A stretch of 64,000 nt of DNA from an uncultured Flavobacteriales bacterium (GCA_937974555.1 CALJKR010000074.1:56847-120846), one strand, 5' to 3'; positions 42,510 to 51,440 are shown, numbered from the stretch's first letter. Made by a program: numbers and translations. The notes: a model not told the origin generated them from the letters alone.

Positions 42510-43052
42510 ATGAAGGTATATACCAAAACAGGAGATCAAGGAACAACAGGAATCTTGGGATCCAAGCGATTGAAAAAGCATGATTTGCGTATTGATGCCT
42601 ATGGAAATGTGGATGAACTCAATGCCCACATTGGGATGCTCAATTCCAAGATTAACACGGATTTTGAGCGTTGGGTCCAAGACAGACTTTTTATTGTCGG
42701 AAGTTGGCTCGCCACCGAGCCTGGTATGGAAGAAAAGATTAATCTGCCTAAAATTGGCGCCGCGGATATTGAAATTCTGGAAAATAAAATGGATGCCATG
42801 GAATCTGAAATGGAGCCCATTCAACATTTTATTTTGCCTGGTGGGTCCTGGGAATCAAGCCAGGCGCACGTCATACGTTGCGTCTGCCGAAGAGCAGAAA
42901 GAAGCGTCTGGGCATTGCATGAAGCAGAACCCGTGCAACAGGAAATACCCCAGTTCTTGAATCGACTATCGGATTATTACTTCGTGTGGGCCCGTTGGAT
43001 CCTCAAAAATCAAGGATTGAAGCCCGTTTTTTGGATTCCAGAAAAAAAATAA
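42510..43052 (+). CDS. cob(I)alamin adenosyltransferase, PduO type
   Basis: 180 residues from ATG 42510; the longer frame from 42309 crosses the divergent gene. PduO-type enzymes transfer adenosyl from ATP to cob(I)alamin to make coenzyme B12. The N-terminal ATP motif KVYTKTGDQGTTGILG and the conserved DAYGNVDELNAHIG and IRCVCRRAERSVW blocks are intact. The protein is a helical-bundle trimer in the family. No other cobalamin gene is near, so the cell probably salvages cobamides for enzymes such as methylmalonyl-CoA mutase. The DUF2795 gene follows with its own promoter. Confidence 0.94.
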   Translation: MKVYTKTGDQGTTGILGSKRLKKHDLRIDAYGNVDELNAHIGMLNSKINTDFERWVQDRLFIVGSWLATEPGMEEKINLPKIGAADIEILENKMDAMESEMEPIQHFILPGGSWESSQAHVIRCVCRRAERSVWALHEAEPVQQEIPQFLNRLSDYYFVWARWILKNQGLKPVFWIPEKK

Positions 43053-43074
43053 AATTCCTTTTTTCATGTTTTAC

Positions 43075-43104
43075 TTGCAGATTCAAACGAAAATTTTACT
43101 TTCG
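43075..43104 (+). promoter_or_regulatory. promoter of DUF2795 gene
   Basis: TTG (43075-43077), 19-base spacer, TACTTTCG (43097-43104). The leader to ATG 43146 is about 38 bases and A-rich just before the start. Confidence 0.62.
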
Positions 43105-43145
43105 CAGCAAGTTTCATAAAGTTTAACCCTTTAAAAACACTGACT

Positions 43146-43367
43146 ATGTACTGGACACTTGAATTGGCCTCTTATTTAGAGGATGCCCCATGGCCCGCAA
43201 CCAAAGATGAGTTGATTGATTATGCCATGCGCGCTGGTGCTCCATTGGAGGTGGTAGAAAACCTACAACAAATAGAAGATGACGAAGAGGTCTTTGAAAG
43301 TATCGAAGATATTTGGCCGGATTATCCCACCAAAGAAGACTTCTTTTTCAACGAAGACGAGTATTGA
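43146..43367 (+). CDS. DUF2795 family small acidic protein
   Basis: 73 residues. The sequence MYWTLELASYLEDAPWPATKDELIDYAMRAG matches the DUF2795 family: a short helical fold with a conserved WPATKDEL turn and an EVVENLQQ segment. The C-terminus is strongly acidic (DDEEVFESIEDIWPDY and EDFFFNEDEY). This small protein is near-universal in Bacteroidota and has no known role. It has a clear promoter with a leader and a terminator hairpin within the next gene, so it is a monocistronic and probably well-expressed unit. Confidence 0.9.
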   Translation: MYWTLELASYLEDAPWPATKDELIDYAMRAGAPLEVVENLQQIEDDEEVFESIEDIWPDYPTKEDFFFNEDEY

Positions 43368-43371
43368 TCCT

Positions 43372-44601
43372 TCAATGATTTTGTATCACAAACCGGGCAG
43401 TTGTCCGGTTTTTTTGTTCCATTAAAATGGTCTGTGATTCCCAATTTTTTAAGTCGTCATTTTGATAATGACGCAGAGTAACCAATTTGACAGGGTGGTT
43501 GTAACGCAGATTATATCTCGCTTTTAGGCTGTTTTTAAGTTCTTCCAACTTGTGTTCTTCGCAATGAACGCACATGGAAAAACTGCGTGCGCCATTTTCC
43601 ATCATTTGTATTTTAATGCCCCGATCATTCAAGGCGGAAAATATTTCCTGTAAGTTGTCTTCTACGATAAACCCAAAGTCATTGGTTGAAATAGATACCA
43701 ATATTTGATTCTCTTTTTCAATGATGCAAGTGGGGTAGTGGTCTATTTTAAAATGGCCAATACTGGTTCCAGCTTCTTCAGGATTGATGAAAGATTTGAT
43801 ATGAAGCGGGACATTGATTTGCTGTATGGGTTGGATGGTTTTGGGATGGATGACACTCGCTCCATAATAGGCCAGTTCAATGGCTTCGCCGTAGCTTAAT
43901 TCTGAAATGAGTTGGGCGTCGGGATGCAATTTGGGGTCAGCGCTGAGCATGCCCGCTACATCTTTCCAAATGGTGACACTTTCGGCGTTCAGGCATCGAG
44001 CAAAAATGGAAGCGGAATAGTCAGAGCCTTCTCTTCCCAATGTGGTCCAGTGATTGCCTTCGTCCGATCCTATAAATCCCTGGGTGATGTATACCCGATC
44101 TTTTTCAAGTGTTCCCACTTTTTCTTGCGTCGCGGCCCAATGAATCCGGGCTTCTCGGTGTCGAGTATCGGTTTTTATCCATTGCGTAGCATTCAACCAA
44201 TGGTGCCTAAATCCAATGGCATTCCAATAGTCATGGATGATGGCTGTAGATAGTATTTCGCCAAATGGAATGATTTGATCATAGGTGAAATCAAAGTTTC
44301 CTGCGGAAGGCTGCTCTAATTTTTGTTCTAAACTTTTCCATTGAGAAATCCAGAATGATTCATCATTCAAACTCAATTCTTGGGCGATGGAATGATGAAA
44401 ATTATACAATGCTTGCAATGTTCCCTGGAAGTCATCGCCGTTTCGCCAGGCATGATGAATGTTTTCAAGGGCATTGGTGGTTTTTCCCATCGCGGAAACG
44501 ATGACCATCAATTGGGCCCCACCGCTTTGGGCGATGGAGGTCATGTTTTTCACTGCTTCAGCATTTTTCACGCTGGCCCCGCCAAACTTGTAAATCTTCA
44601 T
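43372..44601 (-). CDS. lysC: aspartate kinase (monofunctional)
   Basis: 409 residues from ATG 44601, whose A is shared with the upstream stop (TAATG); the frame extends further but this is the canonical MKIYKFGGASVKNAE start. Aspartokinase phosphorylates aspartate as the first step to Lys, Met, Thr and diaminopimelate. Lys5 in YKFGGAS, the LGREGSDYSASIFA block and KDVAGMLSADPKL are intact, and a C-terminal ACT-type regulatory region (about 300-400: VSISTNDFGFIVED) suggests feedback control. No homoserine dehydrogenase fusion. A GNAT gene precedes it. Its last codons carry the opposite-strand terminator of the DUF2795 gene. Confidence 0.93.
   Translation of the reverse strand: MKIYKFGGASVKNAEAVKNMTSIAQSGGAQLMVIVSAMGKTTNALENIHHAWRNGDDFQGTLQALYNFHHSIAQELSLNDESFWISQWKSLEQKLEQPSAGNFDFTYDQIIPFGEILSTAIIHDYWNAIGFRHHWLNATQWIKTDTRHREARIHWAATQEKVGTLEKDRVYITQGFIGSDEGNHWTTLGREGSDYSASIFARCLNAESVTIWKDVAGMLSADPKLHPDAQLISELSYGEAIELAYYGASVIHPKTIQPIQQINVPLHIKSFINPEEAGTSIGHFKIDHYPTCIIEKENQILVSISTNDFGFIVEDNLQEIFSALNDRGIKIQMMENGARSFSMCVHCEEHKLEELKNSLKARYNLRYNHPVKLVTLRHYQNDDLKNWESQTILMEQKNRTTARFVIQNH
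43390..43415 (+). terminator. terminator of DUF2795 gene inside aspartokinase 3' end
   Basis: AAACCGG (43390-43396) pairs with CCGGTTT (43405-43411) with an extra G-T pair, followed by T to 43415. It is 22 bases after the DUF2795 stop and inside the last codons of the converging aspartokinase gene. Confidence 0.65.
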
Positions 44602-45086
44602 TACGGAATAATTTGCGCTAATTGTTTTCTGTTGAGCTTTCCATTGATCCATTCAGGATCCATTTCGGCGCCAAAGTACTCATAAAATCCAATGGCCGGC
44701 GTATTCCAATCCAGTACCTGCCACACCATTCCGTTCATTGAATTTTCATGCGCATATTGCGCAGATGCCAGGAACAGGGCTTTGCCAATTCCTTTCCCGC
44801 GATGATTTTCTGTAACAACCAGATCCTCTAAATAAAGCATCGGACCTTTCCAAGTACTGTATCGGATATAGCAAATGGATATTCCAACGATGCCCTCGTC
44901 TGTCTCTGCTACCCACATGGTATAAACAGGATGTGCACCAAATCCATCGCGAAGCATAGACTCCTCGCTGACCTCCACCGCATCCGGTGCTTTTTCGTAC
45001 AAGGCCAATTCACGAATCAATTGCAAGGCGTGGGGCACATCTTCAGGTCTGCCAGACCGAACGATAAATCCATGTTTTTTATCCAT
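44601..45086 (-). CDS. GNAT acetyltransferase, SSAT/thialysine type
   Basis: 161 residues. The protein follows the spermidine/thialysine acetyltransferase pattern from start to end: VRSGRPEDVPHALQLIRELALYEKAP, the LYLEDLVVTENHRGKGIGKALF acetyl-CoA loop (RGKGIG), and the closing VWQVLDWNTPAIGFYEYFGAEMDPEW. The likely acceptor is a diamine, polyamine or thialysine-like amino group; which one is not determined. It shares one base with the aspartokinase start, so a link to lysine metabolism is possible. An exact -7 box TAGCTTTG lies four bases before its ATG, and rbfA diverges from it across only 38 bases. Confidence 0.9.
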   Translation of the reverse strand: MDKKHGFIVRSGRPEDVPHALQLIRELALYEKAPDAVEVSEESMLRDGFGAHPVYTMWVAETDEGIVGISICYIRYSTWKGPMLYLEDLVVTENHRGKGIGKALFLASAQYAHENSMNGMVWQVLDWNTPAIGFYEYFGAEMDPEWINGKLNRKQLAQIIP

Positions 45087-45090
45087 TGGG

Positions 45091-45098
45091 CAAAGCTA
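45091..45098 (-). promoter_or_regulatory. -7 box of GNAT gene, leaderless geometry
   Basis: Minus-strand TAGCTTTG (exact TAnnTTTG), then CCCA, then ATG 45086. Confidence 0.62.
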
Positions 45099-45112
45099 TG
45101 GCAAGGATGGCT

Positions 45113-45120
45113 TACCTTTG
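45113..45120 (+). promoter_or_regulatory. -7 box of rbfA, leaderless geometry
   Basis: TACCTTTG (exact TAnnTTTG), then GAGC, then ATG 45125. TTG at 45086-45088 is 24 bases upstream, slightly beyond the usual spacer. This box decides the rbfA start against ATG 45098 and ATG 45107, which lie upstream of it. Confidence 0.62.
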
Positions 45121-45124
45121 GAGC

Positions 45125-45463
45125 ATGGCAGGTGTAAGACTTGAAAAATTTTCAGCGCTCATCAAAAAGGAATTGTCAACCATTTTCCAGAGAAATGGCA
45201 ATGATTGGTTTCCAGGGATTTTGGTTACAGTGACTATGGTTAGGGTATCCCCAGATTTGGGTTATGCCAAAGTATATATTTCTGTTTTTCCAACAGACAA
45301 GCGTGAGACAGTCATGGAGTGGCTGGAAGAAAGCGGAGCGTTGGTGAGAAAGAATTTGGGCTTGGTCATTGGCAAACAAATGCGCAAGGTCCCCGAGTTG
45401 CAATTTTTTATTGATGACTCATTGGATTATTCAGAGGAAATTAATCGTTTATTAAAACAGTAA
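45125..45463 (+). CDS. rbfA: ribosome-binding factor A
   Basis: 112 residues from ATG 45125, normal for the family (about 110-130). RbfA binds the 30S precursor and aids late 16S rRNA maturation and cold adaptation. The KH-like fold is visible: MAGVRLEKFSALIKKELSTIF, then VTVTMVRVSPDLGYAKVYISVFP and the LGLVIGKQMRKVPELQFFIDDSLDY ending. Upstream in-frame ATGs precede the -7 box and are unlikely. It leads a run with one-base gaps: rbfA, methyltransferase, LolE-like permease. Confidence 0.93.
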   Translation: MAGVRLEKFSALIKKELSTIFQRNGNDWFPGILVTVTMVRVSPDLGYAKVYISVFPTDKRETVMEWLEESGALVRKNLGLVIGKQMRKVPELQFFIDDSLDYSEEINRLLKQ

Positions 45464-45464
45464 G

Positions 45465-46271
45465 ATGCATTACGATCCGATTAAAAGAAAGTTGGGAGTT
45501 GTGTTCAATTCCGCTAGCTGGACAAGGGTTCTTTTTTATCAGTTGTTGGATTTGCTTTTGCTTCGATCATGGCATATCAGAAGGGCCTTGAAGGCATGGG
45601 ATAAAAATGGCAAATCCAAAGTGAATGTTTTGGATGCTGGTTTTGGCTTTGGTCAATATACCTATCGCATGGCCAAAGAATTGTCTTACCAACAGATTGA
45701 CGCAGTAGACCTGAAAGAGGAGCAAGTGACCGATTGCGATGGCTTCTTTAAAAAGCAATCCATTGCAAACGTGCATTTTCAAACCGGTGATCTGACCACA
45801 TTTGTTCGACCCAACACCTATGATTTGGTACTTTGCGTGGATGTTATGGAACACATTGAAGAGGATGTTCAGGTATTGACCAATTATTGCAACAGCTTGG
45901 TGAATGGTGGAATGCTCTTGATTTCTACACCCAGCGACCAAGGGGGAAGCGATGTGCATGATGATGGTGAAACCAGTTTTATTGAGGAGCACGTGAGAGA
46001 TGGATATGGTGTAGATGACATGGCAAACAAGCTAAAAACGGCTGGATTTTCAAAATGGGATATTCGTTATTCCTATGGCAAGGCAGGAAGAATTTCTTGG
46101 TTGCTGAGTATGAAATATCCCATGCTGATGCTCAACACTTCGTCTTTGTTCTTTGTGATTCTTCCATTTTATTACGCGGTAGCATATCCCATTTCGTTTG
46201 TATTGAATGCCATTGATGTGCGTATAAACAACGTCACGGGTACTGGATTGATTGTCCAAGCTTGGAAGTAA
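45465..46271 (+). CDS. class I SAM-dependent methyltransferase
   Basis: 268 residues, one base after the rbfA stop. Rossmann motif I is VLDAGFGFGQYTYRMA (about residues 51-66), with the acidic D of motif II in DAVDLKEEQV and motif IV LVLCVDVMEHIEED. After the catalytic part the C-terminus has hydrophobic segments (MLMLNTSSLFFVILPFYYAVAYPISFVL) that could associate with the membrane. This ending, together with the adjacent permease gene, would suit a lipid or quinone-like substrate, but the target is unknown. Confidence 0.85.
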   Translation: MHYDPIKRKLGVVFNSASWTRVLFYQLLDLLLLRSWHIRRALKAWDKNGKSKVNVLDAGFGFGQYTYRMAKELSYQQIDAVDLKEEQVTDCDGFFKKQSIANVHFQTGDLTTFVRPNTYDLVLCVDVMEHIEEDVQVLTNYCNSLVNGGMLLISTPSDQGGSDVHDDGETSFIEEHVRDGYGVDDMANKLKTAGFSKWDIRYSYGKAGRISWLLSMKYPMLMLNTSSLFFVILPFYYAVAYPISFVLNAIDVRINNVTGTGLIVQAWK

Positions 46272-46272
46272 A

Positions 46273-47499
46273 ATGCGCTTAGATCTCTTCTTTGCATATC
46301 GGTATTTATTTTCAAAGAAATCCAAGGGGATCATTCGATTAATCTCAACCATTTCTATGGTGGTTGTGGCTTTTGTAGCAGCAGCGATGATTGTGGTGAT
46401 GTCCGCGTTCCAAGGGATCGAGCATTTGGTGGATGATTTGTTTTCTCATTTCGACCCTCCCATTGTTATCGCATCGAAGGATGCCAAGTTTTTTAACTTC
46501 TCAAAAATTCCCAATGCGGTACTACAGGATGCGGGCGTGTTGTCTTACGAGCCTGTTTTGGAGAGCGATGTGTGGATACATTTTCAGGATGCAGATGCGG
46601 TGATTCAGATGAAAGGGGTTTCTCCTTCTTATGGAAAAAACTCCGGAATGGATCAATTGATGGTTGCGGGAGAATTTGACTTATCGGACACCACACATTG
46701 CGGTGCGATTCCCGGGCTTGGTGTTTGTGGTGAATTGAAGATGCCCGTGGCGGAGCACCTTGGGCAGGCTTTTCAATTGCGTGCACCGATTCCAGGTAAA
46801 AAGCTGTCACGATTCCGAGAAAATGCTTTTTCAGAGATGGATGCCTATACCACAGGTGTTTTTTCAGCCAATGCGGAATTGGATGTGAAATTTGTCTTTG
46901 TCCCTTTGGTTAAAGCAGAACAATTGCTTGAACGTCATGGTCAGGTTTCCAGTTGTGAGGTATACCTCAAACCGGGAATCGAGCCAGAAAAATTTCAGGC
47001 CGATTGGCAAACGCAATTGGGCCAAGACTCCTTGAAGATAACCACCAGAAACGAGCGAAATGCATTGATATACAAAACCACCCAATCCGAGAAGTGGGCC
47101 ACTTTTGCGATTTTGTTCTTTATCTTATTGATTGCGACTTTCAATATCGTGGCGGCCTTGTCTATGATGATGATCGAAAAGAAAAAGGATATTCAAGTAT
47201 TGCAATCCATGGGTGCTTCTATTGATTTTGTCCGCCGTGTTTTCACGCTGGAAGGGGTATTGGTCAACGCCATTGGAACTGTCATCGGATTAATTTTGGG
47301 CGTTTCCATTTGCTGGGCACAACAAACTTTTGGATTCATTACCATGGAGGGAGCAGTGGTCGAAAGTTATCCAGTGGACTGGAATGTGTCCATGGTGTTG
47401 GGTATCGGCTCTACAGTTATTGCAACAGGGTCTATTTGTTGTGTGGTTATGGTGCGTTTGCTATGGAAAAATATGGGCATGCAGCTCTTGTCCAATTAA
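46273..47499 (+). CDS. LolC/LolE-type ABC permease (FtsX family)
   Basis: 408 residues from ATG 46273, one base after the methyltransferase stop. N-terminal helix about 26-46 (ISTISMVVVAFVAAAMIVVMSAF), a large periplasmic MacB-like domain (about 50-270), then three helices (about 277-298, 320-350 and 370-395), the FtsX/MacB topology. The start LFFAYRYLFSKKSKGIIRLIS is typical of the lipoprotein-release permeases LolC/LolE. It would extract lipoproteins from the inner membrane for LolA, with the ATPase LolD encoded elsewhere. Other FtsX-type exporters cannot be fully excluded. Confidence 0.88.
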   Translation: MRLDLFFAYRYLFSKKSKGIIRLISTISMVVVAFVAAAMIVVMSAFQGIEHLVDDLFSHFDPPIVIASKDAKFFNFSKIPNAVLQDAGVLSYEPVLESDVWIHFQDADAVIQMKGVSPSYGKNSGMDQLMVAGEFDLSDTTHCGAIPGLGVCGELKMPVAEHLGQAFQLRAPIPGKKLSRFRENAFSEMDAYTTGVFSANAELDVKFVFVPLVKAEQLLERHGQVSSCEVYLKPGIEPEKFQADWQTQLGQDSLKITTRNERNALIYKTTQSEKWATFAILFFILLIATFNIVAALSMMMIEKKKDIQVLQSMGASIDFVRRVFTLEGVLVNAIGTVIGLILGVSICWAQQTFGFITMEGAVVESYPVDWNVSMVLGIGSTVIATGSICCVVMVRLLWKNMGMQLLSN

Positions 47500-47554
47500 C
47501 ACTCTTTTGTTTCCAATTCCGTCCTCACCTGTAAGCGAGCATTCCCACAAAGTG

Positions 47555-47562
47555 TATTTTTG
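47555..47562 (+). promoter_or_regulatory. -7 box of AsmA-like gene, leaderless geometry
   Basis: TATTTTTG (exact TAnnTTTG), then ATTG, then GTG 47567. The four-base spacing favours GTG 47567 over the TTG at 47564. Confidence 0.6.
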
Positions 47563-47566
47563 ATTG

Positions 47567-50104
47567 GTGAAAAAACAAGTTTGGATAAAGAGAATCGCTT
47601 TGACCGTCATCGGGTTGGTATTGCTCACCTTGATTTCTTTATCCACCATTGTATTTTTTTACAAAGACGATATCATCGCCAAGGCGGTTCAGTCCTTACA
47701 AGAGAACTTGATTTCCAAATCCAATTATTCAGCCATTGATATTTCCGTTTGGTCCTCCTTTCCTTTGTTGGCAGTGGATATGAAAGACATTTTCATCGAG
47801 GATGCGGAGTTGAAAGGGGATACCTTGTTGTATGCGCAAAAGTTCTCACTCGCTTTTGATTGGCTCGATGCGTTATCAGGCCAGTACAGAATTTCCAAAG
47901 TGACCCTGGACCATGCCCATTTAAATTTGATAAAAAATAAAAAAGGCCAAGGGAATTGGAACGTATTAAAGGAAATACAAACCGGCCAGGACTTTCAATT
48001 GGGCTTGGAGAAACTGAAGTTCAAATCTACTCGGGTGATTTATTGGGATGCTCGATCGGATTTCTTTCAAGAAACAGATTTTACGGCTTTGCTTCTCAAG
48101 GGGAATTTTTCAGATGATTATGTTTCCATTCAAGGCACAGCAGAGGGCAGGGTCAAAGATTTTTACATGGATGGCAAGACCTATGTCCATGATATTGCAT
48201 GGCAATGGGATGGAGACATGGGTTTTGATCAACACACCCAGATACTCAAAATAGAACAAGGGGATTGGGAAATTTTGGAGTCTCCTATTTCGATAACGGG
48301 TTGGTTTGATTTTAAGAAGGGAAGTGTAGGAGCTGAATGGAAAAGTGAATCCATCAAAGCGGAACATTGGATCAAAGCTATGCCAATATGGATGTCAGGA
48401 TCTGTGAAATCTTACAATCCCAAAGGCACAATGGCGGTTTCTGGCTATTTCAAAGGCGCTTTTGACAATCCACATATTCATGCTGATTTGTGGTGGCAAG
48501 ATGGGGAGATCTTGGAACCCCGCTCAGGCGTGTCGCTGGAAAATTTGCAATTGCAATTGGATTTCGATTTAAAAAACGGTTATGATCGTTGTACGATACA
48601 TCAACTCCAAGGTGAAATGGGTGGTGGAAATTGGAAAATTTCTGGAACTGTTTCTCAGGCAGAATCACCGGACATTGATATCAAGGTAGAAGTCAACGGG
48701 GCGCTTTCAGAAATCCATGATTTTTTGAAGTGGGATACTTTGACCGATGTCAAAGGAAATTGCAATTTGAATTCGCGCTTCTTGGGCAAGGTTCAACTTT
48801 TGGCAGACTCCAGTTTGGATTGGCAGTCACTGAAGGCCGAAGGAAATTTATCATTGCAAAATGTGGGAATGGGAATCAAAGGACTTCAATATCAATTGGA
48901 AAATTTGAATGCTGTGGTGCAATTGCATGAGGGGAATGCCATTATCCATCAATGGGTAGGCAAGTGGGGTGAATCGGATTTTGATGTCAGCGGTCGGTGG
49001 AACAATGTGATTGATTATTGGGCCAAAGGAGATGCAATCATGAAGGCCGATTTGAATATCCAAAGCCAACATGTGCTTTTGGATAATTGGATTATCGAAA
49101 TGAACAATACCAAAAAATTGGCGCTTCCCTATTTCTCCGACTTTAATATCCATCTGAACTGCGGCGAATTGTTGTACAAGGATTTTAAGGCCCAAGAAAT
49201 CGCCGCGGATTTGGAACTGGATCAAAAGCACTTTCAAGTCAATCAATATACTCTGAAGACCGCTGGGGGAAAGGTCTCTGGAAATATCCATGCTGCTTTG
49301 TTGCGCAACAATGATGTGGCCTTGGAAATAAAAGCAATCTCCGACAACATCGACATCCAGCAAATGATGCACGAGTTCCGCGATTTTTCGCAACAAGTCA
49401 TCAAGGAAGAACAACTCAAGGGAAGGTTAAATGCTGATTTGGAATTGCAAGTGAATCTTGCTCCGGATTGGGCAGTGAAAAAAGAGACCATTCAAGGATT
49501 CATGGATATCGCCATTTTGGATGGTGAGATCATTGAGTGGAAATTACTGAGCGGAGTGGCGGATTACTTAAAACGCAATAAGTGGATTGCCCCAATCATT
49601 GACGAGGATTTGTTGGCTGAAAAATTGCGACACGTCAAGTTTAAATCATTGAAAAATATTTTGGCTATCCAAAATGGATGGATAGACATTCCATGGATGG
49701 AAATCAATACCTCCGCTTTGAATATGGTTTTAAGGGCAAGACATTCATTGGATAATGAGGTAGATTATTTGATGGGATTCCATGTTCGAGATTTATTACT
49801 CAGGGACCCCAACGCGGCACCTACAGAGAATGGCAAGAAGTTTTTTATATCGATGAAGGGTCCTTGGGATGGTTTGGTTTTTAAATCGGAAAATGACGAG
49901 GAATGGAAAGGATGGGTGAGTGATGGCGAAACCAATAAACAGACTTGGAAGGAGAAGTGGAAGGAGAGTATTTTTAAAATGAATCCCATCGAATTTGTGC
50001 GTGAACGTGGCGAAGGAAAAGATTCTAAATCGCGTTTGAAACCACGACTTAAAATACAACCGCCTCCATTTTTGAGAGGCAGGAAAAAAAATGACAATGA
50101 TTGA
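47567..50104 (+). CDS. AsmA-like membrane-anchored protein
   Basis: 845 residues from GTG 47567 (TTG 47564 is the alternative; there is no nearby ATG). One N-terminal helix (about 9-30) is followed by a long repetitive beta-rich periplasmic region, with the AsmA-like C-terminal region about 520-780 (LNADLELQVNL, GFMDIAILDGEIIEWKLL). AsmA-like proteins form long hydrophobic grooves and are implicated in lipid transfer between membranes. The C-terminal tail (KDSKSRLKPRLKIQPPPFLRGRKK) is basic and Pro-rich. The rsmF-like gene begins within its last 14 bases. Its neighbours (permease upstream) fit an envelope role. Confidence 0.85.
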   Translation: MKKQVWIKRIALTVIGLVLLTLISLSTIVFFYKDDIIAKAVQSLQENLISKSNYSAIDISVWSSFPLLAVDMKDIFIEDAELKGDTLLYAQKFSLAFDWLDALSGQYRISKVTLDHAHLNLIKNKKGQGNWNVLKEIQTGQDFQLGLEKLKFKSTRVIYWDARSDFFQETDFTALLLKGNFSDDYVSIQGTAEGRVKDFYMDGKTYVHDIAWQWDGDMGFDQHTQILKIEQGDWEILESPISITGWFDFKKGSVGAEWKSESIKAEHWIKAMPIWMSGSVKSYNPKGTMAVSGYFKGAFDNPHIHADLWWQDGEILEPRSGVSLENLQLQLDFDLKNGYDRCTIHQLQGEMGGGNWKISGTVSQAESPDIDIKVEVNGALSEIHDFLKWDTLTDVKGNCNLNSRFLGKVQLLADSSLDWQSLKAEGNLSLQNVGMGIKGLQYQLENLNAVVQLHEGNAIIHQWVGKWGESDFDVSGRWNNVIDYWAKGDAIMKADLNIQSQHVLLDNWIIEMNNTKKLALPYFSDFNIHLNCGELLYKDFKAQEIAADLELDQKHFQVNQYTLKTAGGKVSGNIHAALLRNNDVALEIKAISDNIDIQQMMHEFRDFSQQVIKEEQLKGRLNADLELQVNLAPDWAVKKETIQGFMDIAILDGEIIEWKLLSGVADYLKRNKWIAPIIDEDLLAEKLRHVKFKSLKNILAIQNGWIDIPWMEINTSALNMVLRARHSLDNEVDYLMGFHVRDLLLRDPNAAPTENGKKFFISMKGPWDGLVFKSENDEEWKGWVSDGETNKQTWKEKWKESIFKMNPIEFVRERGEGKDSKSRLKPRLKIQPPPFLRGRKKNDND

Positions 50105-51440
50105 GAATGAATTTCCTGAGGCTTTTGTTAGCAGATTGAAAACGCAATTTGGAAAAGAGGCTGATGCAATGCTTCAAGCTTTGCAATTGTCTCCAGCGGT
50201 TTCTGTTCGCAAAAGAGAGGTTGCCCCGATTTGGGATAACGAAGAGGTTATCCCCTATTGTCCAGGCGGAGTTTATTTACAACAAAGACCCAGTTTTACT
50301 TTGGATCCTCGTTTTCATCTGGGGGAGTATTACCCGCAGGAGTCCAGTTCAATGTCCATCGGATTGGTCTTTCATCAATTGAATCAGCGATATCAATTCA
50401 AAAAGATACTCGATACCTGCGCCGCTCCTGGAGGAAAATCCTTGTTGGTATTAAGTGCAATGGATGATGATGCTATTTTGCTGAGCAATGAAATTGTGGG
50501 GAAGCGTAATTTTATTTTGCAAGAGAATCTTTGCAAATGGTCGGATCCCCGAAGTATCGTGATTCAAAATCAAGTCAAAGAAATTCCGCAATCAGAAACT
50601 TTTGATTGCATCGTGCTGGATGCCCCTTGCAGTGGTGAAGGTATGTTTAGAAAAGACCCGATGGCCAGAAAAGAATGGAGCATGGAGGGAGTAAAACAAT
50701 GTGCATCCATACAGCAAGAGTTGATTCATGAAGCTTATCGATTGCTCCGTCCTGGCGGGGTACTGATCTATTCAACATGTACTTTTAATCGAGAAGAAAA
50801 TGAAATGCAATGTTTGGAGATGTCCGAATCTGAAAAGTGGAGAAGCATAACAGATTTGGAGATGCCGATTCAGGCAAGGAAGGTACAAGAAGCGGATTTT
50901 TGCGCTTGGCGGTTTTTACCACATGAGGGACCAGGGGAGGGATTTTTTTGTGCGGTATGGGAAAAGAAGTCCAGTGATAGCCGAGAGAGAAAGCGATTTA
51001 AATCGGGTGTTCGAAAATTAGAATGGACGCCTTTAATGAAAAAGGAGAAGCAAGAAGTAGCGGATTTATTGTCTGTTTCAGATATCCCCATGTGGCGAAA
51101 TGAGCACAATGAGGTTTCCTATTTTTTGGGAGATATTGCGGATTGGGAAGGGTTAAACATTCGTCAATTGGGCGTTCCTTTGGGACAATGGATTAAAAAG
51201 TTTTCTCCCCATGTGGGCATACTGCGAAGTGATCTGGCAGCGGAGAACATTACCCGGGTTGACGTTTCTGATGAAGAGGCATTGACCTTGTTGCGTGGTG
51301 AAGATTTAAGGTCCACGGAAAGCCTACCTGCTGGATGGGCGATTGCCCAGTGGAAGGGCAGAGATTTGACTTGGATGAAAGGGGTTCAAAATAGATGGAG
51401 TAACCACTATCCCAAAGATTGGCGAATTCGATATTTGTAA
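50091..51440 (+). CDS. RsmF/NOL1-type rRNA cytosine-C5 methyltransferase
   Basis: 449 residues, start overlapping the AsmA-like gene by 14 bases. The SAM motif is DTCAAPGGKSL (about 108-118). The two conserved cysteines are Cys180 in DAPCSGEGMF and Cys230 in IYSTCTFN, spaced by 50 as in E. coli RsmF, where one is the nucleophile and the other aids release. A C-terminal RNA-binding PUA-like domain (about 310-449) is present. The substrate is probably C1407 of 16S rRNA or a tRNA cytosine. With rbfA four genes upstream it fits ribosome maturation. Its last bases hold the -33 element of the next promoter. Confidence 0.9.
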   Translation: MTMIENEFPEAFVSRLKTQFGKEADAMLQALQLSPAVSVRKREVAPIWDNEEVIPYCPGGVYLQQRPSFTLDPRFHLGEYYPQESSSMSIGLVFHQLNQRYQFKKILDTCAAPGGKSLLVLSAMDDDAILLSNEIVGKRNFILQENLCKWSDPRSIVIQNQVKEIPQSETFDCIVLDAPCSGEGMFRKDPMARKEWSMEGVKQCASIQQELIHEAYRLLRPGGVLIYSTCTFNREENEMQCLEMSESEKWRSITDLEMPIQARKVQEADFCAWRFLPHEGPGEGFFCAVWEKKSSDSRERKRFKSGVRKLEWTPLMKKEKQEVADLLSVSDIPMWRNEHNEVSYFLGDIADWEGLNIRQLGVPLGQWIKKFSPHVGILRSDLAAENITRVDVSDEEALTLLRGEDLRSTESLPAGWAIAQWKGRDLTWMKGVQNRWSNHYPKDWRIRYL

